DNA of 64,000 bases from Streptoalloteichus hindustanus (GTDB lineage Bacteria; Actinomycetota; Actinomycetes; Mycobacteriales; Pseudonocardiaceae): contig NZ_FQVN01000006.1 in NCBI RefSeq assembly GCF_900129375.1, forward strand, positions 62,001-126,000. Reading direction: 5' to 3'. The translations under genes and the position numbers were made by a program. Positions 44,470-52,847 of the stretch are shown one piece after another (the stretch's first letter is position 1; every line of letters begins with the position of its first letter). The notes under the pieces were generated by a model. The model ran no database searches, was not told where the DNA came from, and saw only the letters and a program-made list of their open reading frames with translations.

Positions 44470-45107
44470 GCGTGACCTGCACGGCGGAGGACCTGGTCGT
44501 CGCGCTGCGCGCGGTCTCGGCGGCGGTCGTCGACCACGGCGACGAGCTGACCGAGCTGGACCGGGCGATCGGGGACGCCGACCACGGGGAGAACATGCGA
44601 CGCGGGTTCCTCGCGGTGGCGGCCAAAGTGGACAGTCCAGGGCAGACGACGCCGGCGGCGGTGCTGAAGGCGGTCGGCACGACCCTGATCTCCACCGTCG
44701 GCGGCGCTTCCGGTCCGCTCTACGGAACGGCGTTCCTGCGCGCGGCCACCTCCCTCGCGGATGTGTCCGAAGTGGACGGTGTCGCGGTCGCGGCGGCGCT
44801 GCGGGCCGCGCTGGGCGGCGTTGTCGCCAGGGGCCGGGCCGAGGTCGGGGACAAGACCATGGTGGACGCGCTGGCGCCGGCAGCGGACGCCGCCGCGACG
44901 GCGGCGGAGGGCGGTGGCGACGTACCAGCCGTCCTGGCGGCGGCGGCCGAGGCGGCCGAGCGGGGAGCCGAGTCGACGAAACCCCTGGTGGCGCGCAAGG
45001 GGCGTGCTTCCTACCTCGGCGAGCGCAGCGCCGGCCACCTCGATCCGGGCGCGCGGTCCACGGCGTTGGTCCTGCGCGCCCTGGCCACGGCGGCGGGTGC
45101 GCGATGA
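44466..45107 (+). CDS. dhaL: Dihydroxyacetone kinase subunit DhaL
   Basis: A 213-residue nucleotide-binding subunit. The GTG overlaps the dhaK stop. [18 protein letters not shown] gives the Asp residues chelating two magnesium ions around [19 protein letters not shown] and [11 protein letters not shown] are family signatures. ADP is kept in DhaL as a cofactor that is rephosphorylated by DhaM. The dhaM start overlaps its stop. Confidence 0.95.
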
Positions 45108-45841
45108 CGGTCGGACTGGTTCTGGTCTCGCACAGCGCCAAAATTGCGGAGGGGCTGGCCGAGCTGGCCGCCCAGATGGCCCCGGACGTCCCCGTCCTGC
45201 CGGCGGGCGGCGGACCTGACGGCGACCTCGGCACCGACTACGACGCGGTGGCGACGGCCGTCGACCGCGCGGACCGGGGCGACGGCGTGGTCCTGCTCTA
45301 CGACCTCGGCAGCGCCCAGATGACCGCCGAGCTCGTGGTGGAGGGGCTCAGCGCGCCGCGTCGCGCGCACGTGGTGGAGGCGCCGCTCGTGGAGGGCGCG
45401 GTGGCGGCGGCGGTGGCCGCGCAGGGCGGCGCCGACCTGGACGGCGTGGTGGCCGCGGCGGCCATGGCGGCCGGGACCGCGGGCGAGGTCGCCGGCGGAC
45501 CCGACCAGGAGTTCGCGGCGGGCGCCGCGGGCATGTCGACCCTCCCACCGAGCGCCGGGGCCGCTGAGCGGGGGCCCGCGGTGTCCGCGAACGTGGTGCT
45601 GCGCAACGAGGTCGGCCTGCACGCGCGCCCTGCCGCGCTGCTCGCGCGGTCGATCGCCGACCTCGACGCCGAGGTCGTGGTGGAGTACGCGGGGACGGAG
45701 GCGGACGCCCGCAGCGTCCTCGGGCTGATGGGCCTCAACGCGCGCGGCGGCGACACCGTCGTGGTGCGGGCGTGGGGAGCCCAGGCCGAGGAGGCGGTGC
45801 GGCGCGTCCGGGACCTCGCCGACCGGCACTTCGACGAGTGA
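45104..45841 (+). CDS. dhaM: Dihydroxyacetone kinase phosphotransfer subunit DhaM (EIIA-HPr fusion)
   Basis: A 245-residue two-domain protein; ATG overlaps the dhaL stop. The EIIA-Man-like domain (about 1-125) has the phosphorylated His10 in LVSHSAKIAEG and LLYDLGSAQMTAEL. An Ala/Gly linker (about 126-158) leads to an HPr domain (about 160-245) with His173 in NEVGLHARPAALLARS and Ser204 in ARSVLGLMGLNARGGD. Unlike the E. coli DhaM it lacks an EI-like domain, so it must accept phosphate from a general PTS EI. This makes dihydroxyacetone use dependent on PEP. Confidence 0.93.
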   Translation: MTVGLVLVSHSAKIAEGLAELAAQMAPDVPVLPAGGGPDGDLGTDYDAVATAVDRADRGDGVVLLYDLGSAQMTAELVVEGLSAPRRAHVVEAPLVEGAVAAAVAAQGGADLDGVVAAAAMAAGTAGEVAGGPDQEFAAGAAGMSTLPPSAGAAERGPAVSANVVLRNEVGLHARPAALLARSIADLDAEVVVEYAGTEADARSVLGLMGLNARGGDTVVVRAWGAQAEEAVRRVRDLADRHFDE

Positions 45842-45976
45842 CGTCCGGCGGACCGGGATGGGTGGCGAACCTCACCCCGGCCGTCAGGGAGGCCGTGGCA
45901 GGATCACGGACATTACTGGCGCGTAGGGTGACCGGCCGTCGGTGTGCCCGACCCTCGACGCAGCGGGAGGATGGCC

Positions 45977-47758
45977 TTGGCCCGGGAGATCACAACGGTG
46001 GGCGTCGTCGGCCTGGGCACCATGGGTGCCGGCATCGCGGAGGTGTTCGCCCGCAACGGACTGCGGGTGATCGCGGTCGAGGCGAACGAGAAGGGCGTTG
46101 AGCGCGGACGCGGCCACATCGTGCACTCCACGGAGCGCGCGGTGCGGCGCGGCAAGCTGCACGAGGGCGAGCAGCGGGCGCTGATGGACCGCATCCGCTA
46201 CAGCACCTCGATGGACGACCTGGCCGAGGCCGACTTCGTGGTCGAGGCGGTGCCGGAGCGCATGGAGCTCAAGGCCAAGGTCTTCGCCGAGCTGGACCGG
46301 GTGTGCCGGCCGGATGTCGTGCTCGCCTCCAACACCTCGTCGTTGTCGGTCACCGAGATCGGCGTGCACACCAGCCGCCCCGGCAAGGTCGTCGGGATGC
46401 ACTTCTTCAACCCGGCGCCGGTGCTCAAGCTGGTCGAGGTGGTGCGCACCGTCGTCACCGAGCCCGAGGTCGTCGACGACGTCGTGGAGTTGGCCAAGCG
46501 GCTCGGCAAGGTCCCCGTGGTGATCAACGACCGCGCCGGGTTCATCGCGAACGCCCTGCTGTTCGGCTACCTCAACCACGCCGTGCGCATGGTCGAGACG
46601 CGGTACGCCTCGCGCGAGGACCTCGACGCCGCCATGCGGCTGGGCTGCGGCTACCCGATGGGGCCGCTGCAGCTGCTGGACCTGATCGGTCTGGACACCA
46701 CCTACGAGATCCTCGACACGATGTACCACCAGTCGCGCAACCGGCTGCACGCCCCCGCGCCGCTGCTCAAGCAGATGATCACGGCGGGGCTGCTGGGCCG
46801 CAAGACCGGGCGCGGCTTCTACACCTACGACGAGCCGGACTCGCCCGTGGTGGTGCCGGACGGGCACACCCCGACCGAGTCCGGCGAGGCCGCCCCGGCG
46901 ACCCGGCCGGTCCAGCGGGTCGGCGTCGTCGGCACCGGCACGATGGCCACGGGCATCGTGGAGGTCTTCGCCAAGGCCGGCTACGACGTCGTCCTCCGGG
47001 CCCGCAGCGACGAGAAGGCCGCCAAGGCGCTGACCGCCGTCCGCGGGTCGCTGGAGAAGGCCGTGGTGCGCGGCAAGCTCGACGACGCGAGCCGGGACGC
47101 GGCGCTGGCCCGCATCCAGACCACCGTGCGCTTCGACGACCTCGCCGACTGCGACCTCGTGATCGAGGCCGTCGTGGAGGAGCTCGCGGTCAAGAAGGCC
47201 GTGTTCGAGACCCTGGACGAGGTGTGCAAGCCGGGCGCGGTCCTGGCCACCACCACCTCGTCGCTGCCGGTCATCGAGTGCGCCGCCGCGACCTCGCGCC
47301 CCGGCGACGTCGTCGGCATGCACTTCTTCAACCCGGCGCCGGTGATGAAGCTCGTCGAGGTCGTGCGCACCATCGCCACCGACCAGGACGTGGTGGACAC
47401 CGCGAAGGCCGTGTGCGCCAGCCTCGGCAAGCAGCCGGTGTCCTGCGGCGACCGTGCGGGCTTCATCGTCAACGCGCTGCTGTTCCCGTACCTCAACGAC
47501 GCGGTCAGGATGCTGGAGGCGCACTACGCCTCGGCCGACGACATCGACAACGCGATGAAGGTCGGCTGCGGCATGCCGATGGGGCCGTTCGAGCTGCTCG
47601 ACGTGGTCGGCCTCGACGTCTCGCTGGCCATCCAGCGCACCCTCTACCTGGAGTTCCGCGAGGCCGGCTTCGCCCCGGCGCCCCTGCTGGAGCAGTTGGT
47701 GACCGCCGGCCGCCTGGGCCGCAAGACCGGCAAGGGATTCCGCGACTACTCCGCATGA
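45977..47758 (+). CDS. Duplicated 3-hydroxyacyl-CoA dehydrogenase (two-in-one)
   Basis: A 593-residue fusion of two full 3-hydroxybutyryl-CoA dehydrogenase copies. The first (about 1-295) starts REITTVGVVGLGTMGAG; the second (about 312-593) starts VQRVGVVGTGTMATG. Each has TSSLxVxE, HFFNPAPVxKLVEVV with the catalytic His, DRAGFIxNALL and a C-terminal GYPMGP or GMPMGP domain. The start is uncertain: GGGAGG directly precedes ATG at 45971 but is ideally six bases from TTG at 45977, giving M-AREITTVG; a GTG at 45944 also exists. It converts 3-hydroxyacyl-CoA to 3-ketoacyl-CoA. Both Rossmann GxGxxG sites look intact. Confidence 0.9.
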   Translation: MAREITTVGVVGLGTMGAGIAEVFARNGLRVIAVEANEKGVERGRGHIVHSTERAVRRGKLHEGEQRALMDRIRYSTSMDDLAEADFVVEAVPERMELKAKVFAELDRVCRPDVVLASNTSSLSVTEIGVHTSRPGKVVGMHFFNPAPVLKLVEVVRTVVTEPEVVDDVVELAKRLGKVPVVINDRAGFIANALLFGYLNHAVRMVETRYASREDLDAAMRLGCGYPMGPLQLLDLIGLDTTYEILDTMYHQSRNRLHAPAPLLKQMITAGLLGRKTGRGFYTYDEPDSPVVVPDGHTPTESGEAAPATRPVQRVGVVGTGTMATGIVEVFAKAGYDVVLRARSDEKAAKALTAVRGSLEKAVVRGKLDDASRDAALARIQTTVRFDDLADCDLVIEAVVEELAVKKAVFETLDEVCKPGAVLATTTSSLPVIECAAATSRPGDVVGMHFFNPAPVMKLVEVVRTIATDQDVVDTAKAVCASLGKQPVSCGDRAGFIVNALLFPYLNDAVRMLEAHYASADDIDNAMKVGCGMPMGPFELLDVVGLDVSLAIQRTLYLEFREAGFAPAPLLEQLVTAGRLGRKTGKGFRDYSA

Positions 47759-47765
47759 CGTGGGA

Positions 47766-47803
47766 GGGTGGTGCGGGCGAGGACTCCCTCGCCCGCACCA
47801 CCC
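47766..47803. terminator. Bidirectional terminator hairpin
   Basis: A 17 bp stem GGGTGGTGCGGGCGAGG / CCTCGCCCGCACCACCC with a four-base loop ACTC, 8 bp after the dehydrogenase stop and 12 bp before the end of the convergent secreted-protein gene. Confidence 0.85.
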
Positions 47804-47814
47804 CGTCCCCTCGC

Positions 47815-48378
47815 TCAGAAGTCGACGCCCCGCACGACGTACCCGCCCTGCTCGACCTTGTAGAACGGCGCGGGACCCGAGCACCGGGGCACGCTCTCCT
47901 CGAAGCCGTTGGTGGCCCAGCTCCACCCGACGCGGTCCGCGCGGCCGTTGTCCTGCACCGTGAAGCCGACCCGCTTCCCGACGAGCTGGACGTTCGGCGG
48001 CAGCCCCGGCACGGTGGCGCGCTTGATCACGCCGGTGGTGACCGCGGTGTTCCCGCCCGTCATCAGGCAGTCCACCTCGCCGTCGAACTGGGCGAACAGC
48101 GTGCCGTCGGGCAGGTGGTGGGTGACCCGGAACGTGCCGCGGCTCGTCGCCGGGTTCCCGTGCGCGTTGATCTCGAACCGCACGGGGTGGTTCTCGAACC
48201 CCGGCCAGTGCAGCTTGCCGCCGCCCTTGCCGACCAGGTGCGACTCGGCCGGCGGCGCGGCGGCCGGCTCCGCGGCGCTGGCGCCGGGCGCGGCGACCGC
48301 GACGGCGGCGAGGGTGGCGGCAAGACCGGTGAGCACGACTCCGGCTCGACGAACGCGGCTCTTCTGGCGACTGGACAT
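47815..48378 (-). CDS. Secreted protein of unknown function
   Basis: A 187-residue protein; ATG with GAGGGGGATC upstream. The N-terminus MSSRQKSRVRRAG followed by a hydrophobic stretch ending ASA-AEP gives a Sec signal peptide with cleavage near residue 36. The mature part, HLVGKGGGKLHWPGFENHPVRFEI, FRVTHHLPDGTLFAQFDGEVDCL and VGFTVQDNGRADRVGWSWA, is beta-rich with two Cys (DCL and PRCSG) likely disulfide-bonded. No family recognised by name, though it resembles repetitive actinomycete secreted proteins of about 180 residues. Confidence 0.8.
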   Translation of the reverse strand: MSSRQKSRVRRAGVVLTGLAATLAAVAVAAPGASAAEPAAAPPAESHLVGKGGGKLHWPGFENHPVRFEINAHGNPATSRGTFRVTHHLPDGTLFAQFDGEVDCLMTGGNTAVTTGVIKRATVPGLPPNVQLVGKRVGFTVQDNGRADRVGWSWATNGFEESVPRCSGPAPFYKVEQGGYVVRGVDF

Positions 48379-48816
48379 GAGATCCCCCTCAGGTACTCGG
48401 CCACACCGGAGACCTCGATGTCGTGGTGCTCGGGTCTCCTGACGCGCACGGGCGGTCAGCGCGAACCATGTGTCCACTGTGGATCTTCTCTGGTTCCACT
48501 GTGGACAGTTTGTCCGTCTCGGTGCGCCTTCCACTCTCGTCGGCCCGGAACGCCACGGGCTCCCGCTGGCGATGGTTTTCTCTCGTCCTTGGGAGGGAGG
48601 CGGGACTCGCTCTGCGGAAGGAGATCGCCGGGATCGAGGGGAGGGTGCCGGAGCCGGGGTGCTCACCGTGCTGGCCCCTGGTCTGGCGATCGCTACCGGC
48701 CGTTGTCGAACTGGTAGGCGATGGCAGTCCAGTGCGACCCGCTGTCAGAGGGACAACCTTCCACTGGACCACACCTGGCGAACCCTCTCGTCATGTTCAC
48801 CCTTTCGGGCTCGGAG
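48379..48816. other. Gene-free spacer with two TCCACTGTGGA palindromes
   Basis: About 440 bp with no supported gene. Two copies of TCCACTGTGGA lie 22 bp apart (48473-48483, 48495-48505), presumably in the promoter of the secreted-protein gene. The rest is unremarkable until the repeat element at 48817. Confidence 0.5.
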
Positions 48817-48926
48817 TTATCCACATGCCCGGAGGTTGTCCACAGTGGGCCTTGTTCGGGTTTTTCCCGCCTGGCATGGCCGATAGGCTGGACGCGGGGC
48901 TCGCCCCCCGGGCGGGAGGGGGCTGT
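48817..48926 (+). repeat. Dispersed repeat with two DnaA-box-like 9-mers, copy 1
   Basis: TTATCCACA (48817-48825) and TTGTCCACA (48836-48844) match actinomycete DnaA boxes. After 37 bp comes a 45 bp GC-rich core (48882-48926) beginning GATAGGCTGG and ending GGGAGGGGGCTGT, which recurs at 62973-63017 with one difference. TAGGCT could be a -10 hexamer, and the core can form a G/C hairpin, so a small RNA or a replication-related or mobile-element end are possibilities. The core ends exactly at the stop codon of the Uma2 gene. Confidence 0.75.
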
Positions 48927-49509
48927 CACGAGGGCCAGAGGACCGCGGGGTCGAACGTCACCGGAACAGGGGCGCCGGTGTTGGTCACGCTGGTTCCCGG
49001 ATTGGCCGTGGTGTCCTCGACGTATCGGCCGCTGACCAGACGGTGGGCGACAATGGTCGGCGCTTGCGGGATTCCGTCCTGGTGCACCGCCCAGAAGTAG
49101 GGCACGCCCGCTTCGGCGTAGCCAGCCGCTTGTCCTCGCGTTCGCGCCGCCGGTTGCCGGGAGACCAGATCTCCACGGCGAGGAGCGGGTTCTCCGGTCT
49201 GAGACTCCCTCCGACCGGCTTCGTGTCGATCACCGCGATGCCCGGGACGAACGCGTTCCGTTGTTCCGTGCTGAGCTCGACGCCGATCGCCGTCACCGCA
49301 TGGAGGTCGGTGCGGCCGGCCCTCCGCAGCGCGTTGGTCAACACCGTGCGGAGCACGTCGCCGACGTACTGGTGGTGCATGGCGGGAGGAGGCGACACAC
49401 AGAACTTCCCGAAGATCAGCTCGATGCGAGAGCCGCCCGGTCGTGGGTCGAGCCTGAGCCAGTCCTCCACTGTGAACGGCCCAAGCGGATCGTGCGGAGC
49501 CGCGCTCAT
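48926..49509 (-). pseudogene. Uma2 family putative restriction endonuclease, frameshifted
   Basis: ATG at 49509 begins SAAPHDPLGPFTVEDWLRL, and the protein proceeds through RIELIFGKFCVSPPPAMHHQYV and GIAVIDTKPVGG to LLAVEIWSPGNRRREREDKRLA (about residue 132), the catalytic part of the Uma2/DUF820 PD-(D/E)xK family. Near 49120, one missing base shifts the frame: the correct continuation YAEAGVPYFWAVHQDGIP to VTFDPAVLWPS is found in the next frame and stops at 48926-48928. Uma2 proteins are multi-copy in actinomycetes and of unsettled role. A sequencing error would be an alternative to a true frameshift. Confidence 0.75.
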
Positions 49510-49574
49510 CACGCTCAACCCCCGGCTGGCCGGTGCTGATCTCAGCGTCGCATCAACGCCGCGACACGAACGGG

Positions 49575-49784
49575 TTACCCGCAGCAGCCACCGCCGCAGC
49601 AGCCGCCACCGCTCGGAGCCGGGGCGCTCGCGCCGCCGCGACCGGTGACGGCGACCGTGGACAGCAGCTTGACCGTGTCGTCGTGGCCGGACGGGCAGGT
49701 CGCGGGATCGGAGGCGGCGCTCATCGGGCGGTTGACCTCGAACGTGTCCCCGCAGGCGCGGCAACGGAACTCGTACCTCGGCAT
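49575..49784 (-). CDS. FmdB-type zinc ribbon protein
   Basis: A 69-residue protein. MPRYEFRCRACGDTFEVNRPM and CPSGHDDTVKLLSTVAVTG form the FmdB regulatory zinc ribbon with two Cys pairs (CRAC, and CPSGH with the second ligand altered). The tail is Gly/Cys-rich, GGGCCGGGCCG. FmdB-like proteins are widespread; role unknown (putative regulator or metal carrier). No clear Shine-Dalgarno, so it may be leaderless. Confidence 0.85.
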   Translation of the reverse strand: MPRYEFRCRACGDTFEVNRPMSAASDPATCPSGHDDTVKLLSTVAVTGRGGASAPAPSGGGCCGGGCCG

Positions 49785-49964
49785 GCTCCCATTGTGCCGG
49801 GCCGGCCGGTGGAACAGGCAGCGACGGCGACGACAGCGAACGGACGCCACCCCGGCCCGGATCGGGGTGAGCCGGGTGCCCACCACACCCGGTGGTGGGG
49901 TTGGTCCGTCCCACGGCGTGGTGCGTGCCTCTTCCGGGTGAAGCGGACCAGTTACCGTTCTGCC

Positions 49965-50276
49965 GTGCCGCGCCGCAACCGACCCCGCCGCCCCGGGGGA
50001 GCCTCCGGGGGCGACGAGCCGCGCCCGCTGGGCGCGGCCAGCTGGGCGCGGCACGAGACCGGGCAGGACGGCGACTGGCTCGTCCGCACCGTCTCCGGGA
50101 GCCAGACCGTGAAGACCTACCGGTGTCCGGGCTGCGACCACGAGATCGCCCCGGGAACCCCGCACGTGGTCGCCTGGCCCGCCGACGAGTACGGCTCGGC
50201 CGCGGACCGCCGGCACTGGCACAGCGGGTGCTGGAACGGCCGGCACCACCGCCGGCCGGCCCGCCGGCGGTGGTGA
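49965..50276 (+). CDS. Small zinc-ribbon-like hypothetical protein
   Basis: A 103-residue protein; GTG start (VPRRNRPRRPGGAS). The N-terminus is basic and disordered; then SWARHETGQDGDWLVRTVSG leads to VKTYRCPGCDHEIAPGTPHVVAWPADEYGSAADRRHWHSGCW, where CPGC plus HWHSGC gives a plausible four-ligand metal site. Actinomycete relatives are often labelled ATP/GTP-binding protein without evidence. The basic C-terminal GRHHRRPARRRW may bind nucleic acid. Function unknown. Confidence 0.8.
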   Translation: MPRRNRPRRPGGASGGDEPRPLGAASWARHETGQDGDWLVRTVSGSQTVKTYRCPGCDHEIAPGTPHVVAWPADEYGSAADRRHWHSGCWNGRHHRRPARRRW

Positions 50277-50363
50277 GCGGTCACCCCCGAACGGCGAGTT
50301 CCGTCACATCCAGCTCCTCCTCGACCTCCGGTCGAGTGAGGTCCGGTGGCAGGATCGAGGGTT

Positions 50364-51113
50364 GTGAGCACCGAGATTCGCGCCAACACCGTGCTGCCCG
50401 CCCACCGGGAGCCGATCACGCTGCACACCGCGGACGGGCTGGAGCTGATCGGTGAGCTCTCGCTGCCCGAGTCCGGGACTCCGCGCGCCACCCTGGTCTG
50501 CCTGCACCCGCTGCCCACGCACCGCGGGATGATGGACTCGCACGTCATCCGCAAGGCCGCGTGGCGGCTGCCGGCGCTGGCCGACATCGCCGTCCTGCGG
50601 TTCAACACGCGGGGCACCGCGAGCGAGGCCGGCCGCAGCCAGGGCGAGTTCGACAACGCGGTGGGGGAGCGGTTCGACGTCGCCGCCGCCCTGGAGTACG
50701 CCGACTTCCACGACCTGCCGAACATCTGGCTGCTCGGCTGGTCGTTCGGCACCGACCTCGCGCTCATGCACGGCTGCGACCCGGTGGTGCGGGGCGCGGT
50801 CCTGCTCTCCCCGCCGCTGCGCTTCACCCAGCCGGAGCACCTGCGGAACTGGGCCGAGTCCGGCCGACCGGTGCACTGCTTCGTGCCCGAGTTCGACGAC
50901 TACCTCCGGCCGGAGGAGGCGCGCACGCGGTTCGCCGCGATCCCCCAGGCCGAGGTCGTGCCGTTCGCCGGCGCCAAGCACCTGTGGGTGGGCCGGGCCG
51001 AGGACGTGCTCGACGCGCTCGTCGCCCGGGTCGCCCCGGAGGTGCCGACGCCGCTGCCCCGGACCTGGGACGGGCCGTCGGAGACCCGTCAGGTCACGAT
51101 CGTCGACTCGTGA
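50364..51113 (+). CDS. Alpha/beta hydrolase
   Basis: A 249-residue hydrolase; GTG with GGATCGAGGG upstream (50346 ATG is in frame). TLVCLHPLPTHRGMMDSHV, LRFNTRGTASEAGRS and LLGWSFGTDLAL with the nucleophilic Ser in GWSFG are clear; FAGAKHLWVGR has the catalytic His and a preceding acidic residue lies in FVPEFDDYL. It resembles the small CocE-unrelated esterase/lysophospholipase-like group of actinomycetes. Substrate unknown. It overlaps by 20 bp with the convergent GNAT gene. Confidence 0.85.
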   Translation: MSTEIRANTVLPAHREPITLHTADGLELIGELSLPESGTPRATLVCLHPLPTHRGMMDSHVIRKAAWRLPALADIAVLRFNTRGTASEAGRSQGEFDNAVGERFDVAAALEYADFHDLPNIWLLGWSFGTDLALMHGCDPVVRGAVLLSPPLRFTQPEHLRNWAESGRPVHCFVPEFDDYLRPEEARTRFAAIPQAEVVPFAGAKHLWVGRAEDVLDALVARVAPEVPTPLPRTWDGPSETRQVTIVDS

Positions 51114-51609
51114 ACACGAACGCCTCGGCGCCGTCCAGCACGATCGTGCCGGTCAGCGGGAAGCCGAGGCGTTCGGCCACCCGGGCCGCCGCCGCGTTGG
51201 TGGTCGCGGTGCGGATGACCACCGGCTCGGGCCGGACCCCGTGCGCCCAGTCCACGGCGGCCCGGGCCATCTCGGTGGCATAGCCGCGACCCCACGCGCT
51301 CGGCCGGAAGCGGTAGTAGAGGTTCAGCGCCGGCCGGCCGTCGAACTCGAAGAGCCGCAACCCGCCGAACCCGACGACCTCCCCGGTCGTGGCCACCTCG
51401 ATCGCCCAGTAGCCGATGCCGTGCCGGGCCCAGTCGCGCTGCCAGGCGACCAGGTGCTCCCGCACCTCCTCCGGCCCGGCCGGCCCGGTCGGGTTGTGCC
51501 GGTTGGTCTCCGGGTCGCCGTGGACCTCGATCATCGCGGTCAGGTCGGCCTCGCCGATCCTGCGGAGCACGAGACGTTCGGTGCGGATCTCCTCGGGGGG
51601 CTTGCTCAC
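51094..51609 (-). CDS. GNAT family N-acetyltransferase
   Basis: A 171-residue RimJ/RimL-type acetyltransferase; GTG at 51609. TERLVLRRIGEADLTAMIEVHGD, YWAIEVATTGEVVGFGGLR and LNLYYRFRPSAWGRGYATEMARAAVDWA (acetyl-CoA motif near 104-130) are typical, then NAAAARVAERLGFPLTG. It acetylates an amino group of a protein terminus, small molecule or antibiotic; the substrate is not predicted. Overlaps the end of the hydrolase gene. Confidence 0.85.
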   Translation of the reverse strand: MSKPPEEIRTERLVLRRIGEADLTAMIEVHGDPETNRHNPTGPAGPEEVREHLVAWQRDWARHGIGYWAIEVATTGEVVGFGGLRLFEFDGRPALNLYYRFRPSAWGRGYATEMARAAVDWAHGVRPEPVVIRTATTNAAAARVAERLGFPLTGTIVLDGAEAFVFTSRRS

Positions 51610-51757
51610 GGACGCACGGTAGGCCCGGCCTCCGACAGTCTCACGCCGTTTTCCGCACATCTCGCGTGGGCCGTGCGGGGCGCGGTACCGCTGGTGGCGG
51701 AGGGTGTTCCCTCCCCGGCGGGAGGTGGGGCGGAGGCGCCGTGGCGAGGGTGGTGGC

Positions 51758-52237
51758 ATGCCCTCCCGAGCCAGGCTGGCCGCCGTTCCCGCCCTCGCCG
51801 CGTCGACGTGGGGGTTCCTGTTCGCCCTCGTGCACCTCTACTGGTTGCTGGGCGGCAGAGCGGGTCTGCCACCGGAGCTGTCGCTGTTCGGCGAGGGGCA
51901 GCGCGTGTTGCTGGTGATCGACGTGATCGCGATTCCGCTCTGCCTCGGCGCGGGCTTGCTCGCGGCGGTGTTGGCGCTGCCCGGGAGGCGGCGGCCGATC
52001 CCGCGCCGCCTGGCGCTGGCCGGCGCGTGGGGAGTCGGCGCGGTGTGCGTCGTGCACGCCGCGCCGTCCGCCGTCGACTGGGCGCGCCTGCCCGGTGGGC
52101 ACCACGTCCCACTGTCCACAATGGAACGTTTCGGGATCTTCCTGTACGAGCCGTGGTTCCTGGTCGGGGGTGTCCTCTTCTGCCTGGCGGCGTGGGCGTT
52201 CGGGCGCGTGACGCCGCGTGTTCCCGAGGAGGCCTGA
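51758..52237 (+). CDS. Four-helix membrane protein (DUF3995-like)
   Basis: A 159-residue protein; ATG with GAGGGTGG upstream. About four membrane segments: AAVPALAASTWGFLFALVHLYW, LLVIDVIAIPLCLGAGLLAAVLALPG, LALAGAWGVGAVCVVHAAPS and EPWFLVGGVLFCLAAWAFGR, with Trp and His residues around the first and third. It resembles DUF3995. Function unknown. Stands alone. Confidence 0.75.
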   Translation: MPSRARLAAVPALAASTWGFLFALVHLYWLLGGRAGLPPELSLFGEGQRVLLVIDVIAIPLCLGAGLLAAVLALPGRRRPIPRRLALAGAWGVGAVCVVHAAPSAVDWARLPGGHHVPLSTMERFGIFLYEPWFLVGGVLFCLAAWAFGRVTPRVPEEA

Positions 52238-52288
52238 GGAGGTCTGAGGTGGCTTGAGGAGCGACCGGCCTCAGTCTCGGCGCGGCTT

Positions 52289-52822
52289 TCAGTCGATGCG
52301 GCTTTCCGGCAGACGGGCGAGGATCTCGCGCACCACCGCGTCGGGCGTCATGTCCGAGGTGTCCAGCCACAGGCCCAGCCGTGGCGTCTGCTCGCGCAGC
52401 ACCTTGTCCAGCGCCTCGATCGACCAGATGTCGTAGCCGTCCTTGTCCCGACCGTGCTCCCTGCCCACGACGGCGGCGGGGGCCGGGGCGAGGACCACGA
52501 GATGCGCCGGGCGGGTCCGGAGCGCGGCGAGGTAGCCGGGCAGCTCCTCGCCGATGATCACGTCCTCGACGACGGTGTCGAACCCGGCCTCGTGGAACGA
52601 GTCCGCCAGCGCCGCCGACTGCCGGTAGCGCAGCCGGAGCTGGGCGAGCGCGTCGTCGGACGGGTCGGGCGACATGTCGACACGGCCGGTGCGCACCATC
52701 TCGCGAACCAGGTCGCCCTCGACGAACGCGCCGCGGGAGAAGCTGTCGGCGAGCAGCCGACCGACGGTCGTCTTGCCGCTCGCGGAGATCCCGGTGATGA
52801 CGATCAGGTGGGGACTGGTCAT
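52289..52822 (-). CDS. P-loop phosphotransferase (small AAA-type kinase)
   Basis: A 177-residue protein, ATG at 52822. Walker A GISASGKTTVGRLL (about residues 11-24), a lid-type FVEGDLVREMV, FDTVVEDVIIGEELPGYLAAL (Walker B-like), and a C-terminal LWLDTSDMTPDAVVREILARL typical of the AAA_33/chloramphenicol-phosphotransferase-like group. No Shine-Dalgarno; TATCCT about 7 bp upstream could be a -10, so a leaderless message is plausible. It is divergent from the next hydrolase with only 25 bp between starts, implying overlapping promoters. Substrate unknown. Confidence 0.82.
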   Translation of the reverse strand: MTSPHLIVITGISASGKTTVGRLLADSFSRGAFVEGDLVREMVRTGRVDMSPDPSDDALAQLRLRYRQSAALADSFHEAGFDTVVEDVIIGEELPGYLAALRTRPAHLVVLAPAPAAVVGREHGRDKDGYDIWSIEALDKVLREQTPRLGLWLDTSDMTPDAVVREILARLPESRID

Positions 52823-52847
52823 GAGAGGCAGGATAGGAAGGGTGCAT

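Noticed and set aside
44620-45700. Frames on the minus strand opposite dhaL and dhaM with Ala/Arg-rich products
   Set aside because: They are GC-driven shadows; the plus-strand genes have full family signatures.
48817-48844. Chromosomal origin of replication from the two DnaA boxes
   Set aside because: Only two boxes are present, there is no dnaA, dnaN or gyr gene nearby, and a second copy lies 14 kb away.
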